From Lactococcus garvieae (GTDB taxonomy: Bacteria > Bacillota > Bacilli > Lactobacillales > Streptococcaceae): 64,000 nucleotides of DNA. The notes under the pieces were generated by a model. The model was not told the DNA's origin. It did no database searches and was given only the letters and a program-made list of their open reading frames with translations. This document shows positions 58,862 through 64,000 of the stretch, one piece after another. The stretch's first letter is position 1, and the number at the start of each line of letters is the position of its first letter. Both the position numbers and the translations under genes were made by a program. The stretch covers positions 901,954 through 965,953 of the forward strand of contig NZ_CP065691.1 of the NCBI RefSeq assembly GCF_016027715.1, written 5' to 3'.

Positions 58862-59812
58862 CTATTCAATAGGTGCTTTGATTCGTTTTTCATAAGCATC
58901 TAGCCATTCTTGGCTAATCGCTTCTATCTGGGTTTTATGATTATCGGCCGGATGTGCAATAAAAATGGCCGGTTTTTGCTTATTTGTGGCTACGCTAAAT
59001 GTAAATTCTACATTGGTTGCGACACCCCAATTTCCTGTTTTATCCAAGGCAACCAAAGAGAAAGCTCCTGCTTTTCCGTATCTTTCTTTCAGTTTGTCTT
59101 CAAAGGAATATACGGCTTGATCACAAGCTTCTTGGGGACTCAATCCCTCACCCATTAAACGGACTATTTCGTAAGAAAGTACGCCTTTCATGAGATCTTC
59201 TCCAAGCCCCGTTGCTGTTGCTCCTCCAATTTTACTGTCTACATAAAAGCCCGATCCAGACAATGGAGAATCACCAACTCGCCCTTTTTTTTTCATAAAA
59301 AGTCCTGAGCTGGAAGTCCCGGCCACCATTGTTTGATGGGAATCAAGTGCAACCATGCCCACTGTATCATGTCCATCATAAGCGGAAAGACCTGTGCGTT
59401 GCATTTCTTCTAAACGTCTTTCCCAAATCTTACGTGCACGCTCTGTCAGCATTTTTTTCTGCTCAAAGCCTGCTTCAATCGCATATTGTCTGGCACCACT
59501 TCCCACACGCATACTGTTGAACTTCTCTTCAGATAAGGACTTGGCCACAGATATTGGATTGGCGATGTCTGTAATACCGGCTACTGCTCCGATTTTGAAA
59601 GAGTCTCCATCCATATAGGCTGCATCCATTTCTAATATGCCAGCTTCATTTGGTAGACCTCCGTAACCTACAGATTTATAAAAGGGATAATCTTCAACCT
59701 TTTTTATAGCCATTTCCAAGGCTTGACTGGCCTTCCCTCCTTTATCCAGTAGCTTCTCTGCTTCGCAGACTCCATCATGTGCCATCCGCCATGTTGCAAT
59801 AATTCCCCACAT
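58862..59812 (-). CDS. N4-(beta-N-acetylglucosaminyl)-L-asparaginase family protein
   Basis: An Ntn hydrolase that cleaves the amide between asparagine and a sugar. The 316-residue protein is made as a precursor; the autocleavage site is DTVGMVALD, with Thr150 as the new N-terminal nucleophile. SPLSGSGFYVDSKIGGATATGLGEDL (in part: GSGFYVDSKIGGATATG) and GKAGAFSLVALD complete the substrate pocket. No signal peptide, so it acts in the cytoplasm. AAAGGAGG precedes the ATG. First gene of the operon. Confidence 0.88.
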   Translation of the reverse strand: MWGIIATWRMAHDGVCEAEKLLDKGGKASQALEMAIKKVEDYPFYKSVGYGGLPNEAGILEMDAAYMDGDSFKIGAVAGITDIANPISVAKSLSEEKFNSMRVGSGARQYAIEAGFEQKKMLTERARKIWERRLEEMQRTGLSAYDGHDTVGMVALDSHQTMVAGTSSSGLFMKKKGRVGDSPLSGSGFYVDSKIGGATATGLGEDLMKGVLSYEIVRLMGEGLSPQEACDQAVYSFEDKLKERYGKAGAFSLVALDKTGNWGVATNVEFTFSVATNKQKPAIFIAHPADNHKTQIEAISQEWLDAYEKRIKAPIE

Positions 59813-59841
59813 ATATACCTCCTTTTATTTTATATACAATA

Positions 59842-59853
59842 TAGTATATACTA
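59842..59853. promoter_or_regulatory. Probable GntR operator of the glycosylasparaginase operon
   Basis: Perfect palindrome TAGTATATACTA about 30 bases before the first start codon. It shares the core GTATATAC with the element at the nagB promoter. Confidence 0.5.
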
Positions 59854-59870
59854 GTTGTTTTATGTTTTAA

Positions 59871-59892
59871 ATTAAACGCTTACATTTGTCAA
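59871..59892 (-). promoter_or_regulatory. cre-like site and -35 upstream of the glycosylasparaginase operon
   Basis: On the minus strand TTGACA (59892-59887) overlaps into ATGTAAGCGTTTAAT (59885-59871), a near match to the catabolite-responsive element. The matching -10 is weak. Carbon catabolite repression of this operon is likely. Confidence 0.45.
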
Positions 59893-59910
59893 GAGGTTTT
59901 TTATAAAAAA

Positions 59911-59940
59911 AAATAGAAAAGCAAAATGACTTTTCTATTT
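59911..59940 (-). terminator. Terminator of recQ
   Basis: AAATAGAAAAG and CTTTTCTATTT arms, A and T runs on both sides. Confidence 0.8.
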
Positions 59941-59943
59941 ATC

Positions 59944-61728
59944 TTATGATTCTTGTGTATTATACTCTTTTATAGCTTCTAAAAAAGCTGCACCATATTT
60001 TTTTAATTTTACTTGACCCACCCCAGACACCTCTAAGAAACTTTCTTCTTCTTGGGGCATGATACGAGTCATATCTTTCAATGAGGCATCTGAAAAAATC
60101 ATAAAAGGTGGAACACCTTCTTCTTTGGCAATCTCAAGTCGAAGAGTGCGTAAGTCTTCAAATAAGTCTGTATTAAATATCTCATCTGATACTGAAGCCT
60201 GCTTATCTAGATTTAATACTGCTCGTCGCCAAACTTTCTCACTACCTTGTAAAACTTTTATACCCCGTTGGGAGACACCAAGTAAAGGATATTTTCCTGC
60301 AGATACTACCAAGTACCCTTCTCCCACCAAAAAGTCAATCAATTCTCCAACTGCTTTTTGAGAATAACCTTTCATAATGCCAAAAGTAGACAACTTTTCA
60401 AAATTCCAACGTGCTAAATTCTTATTCTTTGAGCCCACCAAGACTTGGGCTACAGCTGTTTTTCCGAAGCGTTGTTCCATCCGGATAATACAGGACATAA
60501 CTTTCTGTGCTTCTAGAGTTACTTCAGTACGTTCTCGATCATCCAAACAATTAGAACACTTATGGCAGTCTTCACCCTGATCACCAAAATATTGTAAGAT
60601 ATAGCCTTGCAAACAGGTTTCAGAACTGGTATAGGCTTGCATCTGCCTTAATTTTTCGTATTCCTGCTCTTTATGTGAATCACTTCCCTCACCTTGCTCG
60701 ATCAAAAAATTGCGCAAACGTACATCGTTAGGTGAGAACAACAAAATTGCGTCCGAATCTAAACCATCACGTCCCGCTCGACCCGCTTCCTGATAGTAGG
60801 CCTCAATCGTTGCAGGCATACCATAATGAATAACAAAGCGAACATTGCTTTTATTAATTCCCATACCAAAGGCATTTGTAGCAACCATAATCTGAACATC
60901 ATCATAAAGAAAATCTTCTTGATTATTCTGCCGTTCTCTTTCTGATAAACCTGCATGGTAACGCTTGGCTGGAAAATGGTTACGATTGAGCCATTCTGTT
61001 ACTTCTTCCACTTCCTTGCGGGTATTGGCGTAAATAATTCCTGATTCGTCTGGATGTTTTTTTAAATAGGACTTCAGAAAATCCCGCTTATCTTTCCCTT
61101 TAACAACTTCAAATCGCAAATTTTCACGTAAAAATCCCGTTTTTACTGTATTTTCTGGTGAAATCCTGAGTAAATCTTGAATATCCTTTGCTACACGAGG
61201 AGTTGCTGTAGCTGTCAATGCGAGTATGGTAGGTGCTGTTGGTAAGTCAGCTAAGCGTTCCGCAAAAGTAACATATGAGGGCCTAAAGTCATGCCCCCAC
61301 TGCGAAATACAGTGAGCTTCATCAATAGCTACAAGGTCAATAGGCAAATGTTGTAGAAAGTAATTAAATGATTCAAGTTCAAAGCGTTCAGGTGCAACAA
61401 ATAAAATTTTAACCTCACCACTTTCAACTTGAGCCATACGAAAACGTGTTTCTTGGTCATCTACGGTTGAATTAATAAAGGTGGCTGGGATATTCGCAAT
61501 ATTCAGCTGGTCCACCTGATCCTTCATGAGAGAAATCAACGGCGAAACAACCAAAGTTACCCCTTCTTGTAAAAGAGCAGGAAGCTGATAGCAAATCGAC
61601 TTCCCTGCACCTGTCGGTAAAATACCTAATGTATCTGTTCCTTTAAGAACTTGTTCAATAATCTGTTTTTGACCCTGGCGAAAATTTTCGTAACCAAAGA
61701 TTTCCTTAAGCTTTTCTTCTAAATTCAT
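59944..61728 (-). CDS. recQ: ATP-dependent DNA helicase RecQ
   Basis: A 3'-5' helicase in recombinational repair. The 594-residue protein has Walker A LPTGAGKSICYQLP, DEAHCISQWGHDFRPSY, a helicase C domain with QEAGRAGRDG, the zinc-binding cysteines in CLQGY, CHKCSNC, a winged helix, and a C-terminal HRDC domain (about 520-594, SFLEVSGVGQVKLKKYG). Normal RecQ length. Monocistronic. Confidence 0.96.
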   Translation of the reverse strand: MNLEEKLKEIFGYENFRQGQKQIIEQVLKGTDTLGILPTGAGKSICYQLPALLQEGVTLVVSPLISLMKDQVDQLNIANIPATFINSTVDDQETRFRMAQVESGEVKILFVAPERFELESFNYFLQHLPIDLVAIDEAHCISQWGHDFRPSYVTFAERLADLPTAPTILALTATATPRVAKDIQDLLRISPENTVKTGFLRENLRFEVVKGKDKRDFLKSYLKKHPDESGIIYANTRKEVEEVTEWLNRNHFPAKRYHAGLSERERQNNQEDFLYDDVQIMVATNAFGMGINKSNVRFVIHYGMPATIEAYYQEAGRAGRDGLDSDAILLFSPNDVRLRNFLIEQGEGSDSHKEQEYEKLRQMQAYTSSETCLQGYILQYFGDQGEDCHKCSNCLDDRERTEVTLEAQKVMSCIIRMEQRFGKTAVAQVLVGSKNKNLARWNFEKLSTFGIMKGYSQKAVGELIDFLVGEGYLVVSAGKYPLLGVSQRGIKVLQGSEKVWRRAVLNLDKQASVSDEIFNTDLFEDLRTLRLEIAKEEGVPPFMIFSDASLKDMTRIMPQEEESFLEVSGVGQVKLKKYGAAFLEAIKEYNTQES

Positions 61729-61755
61729 CTTCTCTTATTATACGTTTAATATGAA

Positions 61756-61783
61756 AAAAATTCACGAACAAAAGTGAATTTTT
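61756..61783 (-). terminator. Terminator of copA
   Basis: AAAAATTCAC, loop, GTGAATTTTT. Confidence 0.8.
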
Positions 61784-61811
61784 CTTTTTTGTACTTTGAT
61801 ACATTCTTTCC

Positions 61812-63899
61812 TTAAATCTTTGATTTGGTCAAAAGTAAAGAATTTAAAATTACCGAAACACTTGACAAACTCATTGCTGCAGCTGCTAACATTGGATTGA
61901 GGAGTCCAAATGCGGCTAAAGGAATACCAATCACATTATAAATAAAGGCCCAGAAATAGTTTTGCTTTATCTTGCGTAAGGTTTTACGCGATATGGTAAA
62001 CAAATCAAGCAGCTTATGAAGTTTTCCGCCCATAATGGTCACATCCCCTGCTTCCATAGCAATATCTGAACCAGTGGCCATAGCAACACCTACAGTACTA
62101 CTTGCCAGAGCAATTGCATCGTTAATACCGTCGCCGACCATAATCGAATCAGGAGTACTTTGCACAATTTGAGCTTTCTCTTCAGGAGACAAGTTACTTC
62201 TTACTTCGTCTAAGTTTACAATTTTTTGTATCTTCTTAGCCGAATTTTCATTATCACCTGTCAACATTACTGTTCGGATCCCTGCTTTTTGCAATTCAGA
62301 TACTGTTTGAACACTTTCTGATTTAATTGCTGAACTAAATGTAGCGGTTGCTAGTAATTTTTCTTCATCAGCTAGGTAAATAACAGTATCGGAGCTTTCG
62401 GCAAATTGATAACCCTGCTCTTCCATAAGTTTTGCATTCCCTGCAAAATATTTGCGTCCATTAATTTCGGCAGAAAGTCCTCGTCCCGCAATTTCTTGAA
62501 GTTTTTCTACTTCATATGTTTCTTCAGCATGCACAGCTTGTGCCAAAGGATGTTTAGAACGACTTTCTAAACTAGCCAGTATTTTAAACTCTTCTGAACT
62601 TCCGTCAAAATTCGCTAACTCAAATTCACCTGTGGTAATTGTTCCCGTTTTATCAAAGAAAACCGTTTTTATACTATTGGTAAGTTCTAAAGCATTCGCA
62701 TTTTTTAGGAGCAATCCATGTTTTGCAGCTAAACCTGTTCCTGAGATAATCGCAGTGGGCGTTGCCAAACCAAGTGCACAAGGACAAGCTATGACTAATG
62801 TTGCCACGGCATGCATGATGGCAGTAAGTAATACACCTGTAAAAATCCAAGTCAAAATGAATGTCAACAATGCAATAACTAAAACGATTGGAACGAAGAT
62901 ACTTGAAAGTTTATCCGCAAATTTTTGAATATTTGGCTTAGAAGCTTGAGCTTCTTCCATCATTTCGACCATACGAGAAATCGTCGAATCCTTAACATCA
63001 CGGACAACCACCGCCTTGATTGAACCATCTAGATTTACAGTCCCTTCAAACAAAGTCTCATCGTCCCCTTTGACTACAGGCAAAGATTCACCCGTAAGAT
63101 GACTTTCATCAAATGAGGCTTTGCCCTTAAGAATCATGGCATCTAAAGGAACTTTCTCTCCGGGAAAGATTTGAATAACATCACCGATTTGGACGTCTTC
63201 AAGTGGTACTTCACCTTTTTCAGTATGCACCATTTTGACACGACTGCTCATTAAACGTGTGATAGCTTGAGTAGTTTTCTCTTTAGCATTGTGCTCCAGG
63301 ACTTTACCTAAGACAACTAAGGTAATAATAACCATAGCAGATTCAAAGTTTAGGGCATTCAGTTGACCCATAAAGACGGCTAAAATTAAACTTGAAAAAT
63401 AAGCAACACTTGTTCCCAAAGCCACCAAAACATCCATGTTGGCACTTTCATTTTTCAGCGCATGGTAAGCACCTATATAGAAGCGCGCCCCAATTATAAA
63501 TTGTACAGGGGTAGCTAGAATAAGTTGTAGAACAGGATTATGTAAAAACATAAGATAATGTGTTCCCAGAATTCCTTCAAACATTGCCAGCACTAAAGGT
63601 AAGGTTAATACTGCTGACACAATAAGAGACAGACGTAAATTACGATCACGTCTCTGTGCTTGTGCGGCAATTTTTTCTTGGTGTGCTTTATCGTTGACGA
63701 TTGCACCATACCCTACTTTTTCTACAATCTTGATAATATCTTGGTCACTTAAATTTTCATCAAAAACAACTTTAGCTTTTTCTGTAGCTAAATTAACAGT
63801 AGCTTCTTGAATCTTCTCTGTATTATTAAGTGCCTTGGACACCGTATTTACACAGTTAGCACAAGTCATACCTGTTATGACAAAGTTTTGGCTTTTCAT
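61812..63899 (-). CDS. copA: Copper-exporting P-type ATPase
   Basis: Pumps cuprous ions out of the cell. The 695-residue P1B ATPase has one heavy-metal domain (TGMTCANC with Cys13 and Cys16), eight membrane segments, the transmembrane metal site ACPCALGLATP, the phosphorylation site FFDKTGTITTGEF, a KHPLAQ motif and GDGINDAIAL. GGAG precedes the ATG. A cop box lies 20 bases upstream. Confidence 0.95.
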   Translation of the reverse strand: MKSQNFVITGMTCANCVNTVSKALNNTEKIQEATVNLATEKAKVVFDENLSDQDIIKIVEKVGYGAIVNDKAHQEKIAAQAQRRDRNLRLSLIVSAVLTLPLVLAMFEGILGTHYLMFLHNPVLQLILATPVQFIIGARFYIGAYHALKNESANMDVLVALGTSVAYFSSLILAVFMGQLNALNFESAMVIITLVVLGKVLEHNAKEKTTQAITRLMSSRVKMVHTEKGEVPLEDVQIGDVIQIFPGEKVPLDAMILKGKASFDESHLTGESLPVVKGDDETLFEGTVNLDGSIKAVVVRDVKDSTISRMVEMMEEAQASKPNIQKFADKLSSIFVPIVLVIALLTFILTWIFTGVLLTAIMHAVATLVIACPCALGLATPTAIISGTGLAAKHGLLLKNANALELTNSIKTVFFDKTGTITTGEFELANFDGSSEEFKILASLESRSKHPLAQAVHAEETYEVEKLQEIAGRGLSAEINGRKYFAGNAKLMEEQGYQFAESSDTVIYLADEEKLLATATFSSAIKSESVQTVSELQKAGIRTVMLTGDNENSAKKIQKIVNLDEVRSNLSPEEKAQIVQSTPDSIMVGDGINDAIALASSTVGVAMATGSDIAMEAGDVTIMGGKLHKLLDLFTISRKTLRKIKQNYFWAFIYNVIGIPLAAFGLLNPMLAAAAMSLSSVSVILNSLLLTKSKI

Positions 63900-63915
63900 C
63901 TTATACTCCTTTTAT

Positions 63916-63933
63916 AGTTTACAGTTGTAAACT
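63916..63933. promoter_or_regulatory. Cop box (CopR/CopY operator)
   Basis: AGTTTACAGTTGTAAACT contains TACAGTTGTA (63920-63929), exactly the TACAnnTGTA consensus. It sits directly before copA, so copA should be induced by copper. Confidence 0.85.
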
Positions 63934-63948
63934 TAATTACTTAGAGAA

Positions 63949-63968
63949 AACTGTCCGCTGGGACAGTC
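63949..63968 (-). terminator. Hairpin between the upstream gene and copA
   Basis: ACTGTCC, GCTG loop, GGACAGT, with TTTT following on the minus strand. It may weaken readthrough from the upstream gene into copA. Confidence 0.55.
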
Positions 63969-63971
63969 CTC

Positions 63972-64000
63972 TTATCTTACTAATTCGTAACCAGCATCTT
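63972..64000 (-). CDS. C-terminal end of a probable copper chaperone
   Basis: Only nine codons are inside the window, reading DAGYELVR and stop. This ending is typical of HMA-domain chaperones such as CopZ, and the position upstream of copA agrees. The rest lies beyond the right edge. Confidence 0.45.

Overview
The window reads as chromosomal DNA of a low-GC lactic acid bacterium, most likely Lactococcus and perhaps the L. garvieae/petauri group. The evidence is a pyrR-pyrP-pyrB-carA operon order matching the published lactococcal operon, separate thiolase and HMG-CoA synthase genes of the mevalonate pathway, a four-domain S1 protein, cop-box control of copA, an HPr-type phosphorylatable histidine in GlpK, and cre-like sites. 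No tRNA, rRNA, CRISPR, insertion sequence or prophage was seen. The species is inferred from gene content and was not tested by alignment.

Layout. 1-3.2 kb: mevalonate genes (thiolase cut by the left edge, mvaS) around a compact type I toxin-antitoxin locus. 3.2-7.0 kb: an SDR oxidoreductase and an LPXTG adhesin with a VWA domain. 7.5-10.2 kb: a GntR regulator, a protein of unknown function and a Gfo/Idh oxidoreductase. 10.4-15.5 kb: a 1419-residue activase/2-hydroxyacyl-CoA-dehydratase-like protein with a divergent TetR regulator. 15.6-17.8 kb: glpK and nagB. 18-31.2 kb: a 12-gene minus-strand operon for a glycerol-phosphate cell-wall or capsular polymer (tagH with LysM, tagG, four CDP-glycerol glycerophosphotransferase-family proteins, an XcbB/CpsF-like protein, mnaA, a TagD-like enzyme, a NAGPA-domain protein and a divergent LCP protein). 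31.4-34.5 kb: two XRE regulators, queA, a linked unknown gene and bioY. 34.6-38.7 kb: the pyr operon with a PyrR attenuator. 38.8-40.6 kb: a T-box leader, a 30-residue ORF and an NhaC transporter. 40.7-46.3 kb: gluconate genes (gntP, gntK, gnd) and an oligo-1,6-glucosidase, each with cre/LacI-type sites. 46.3-48.3 kb: an exported propeller-like protein and a broken papain-like amidase gene. 48.5-51.3 kb: rpsA and mnmA. 51.4-54.8 kb: a DUF4931 protein and a YfhO membrane protein. 54.9-59.8 kb: a five-gene operon joining a glycosylasparaginase-type enzyme, a PTS EIIC, a GrdB-related protein, an M20 peptidase and a GntR regulator. 59.9-64 kb: recQ, copA and the tail of a probable copZ.

Connections. 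The glycosylasparaginase/PTS operon may take up and cleave a glycosylated asparagine, and nagB could then process the freed amino sugar; both promoters carry a GTATATAC-centred element that could bind the operon's GntR protein. Four genes (thiolase, the XRE gene at 31.7 kb, DUF4931, YfhO) have a -10 hexamer exactly six bases before the ATG and no Shine-Dalgarno sequence, so they look leaderless. The most unusual items are the toxin-antitoxin locus, the T-box-controlled micropeptide, the glycosylasparaginase operon, the large activase protein, and the polymer operon with its LysM-bearing TagH and degenerate LCP protein.
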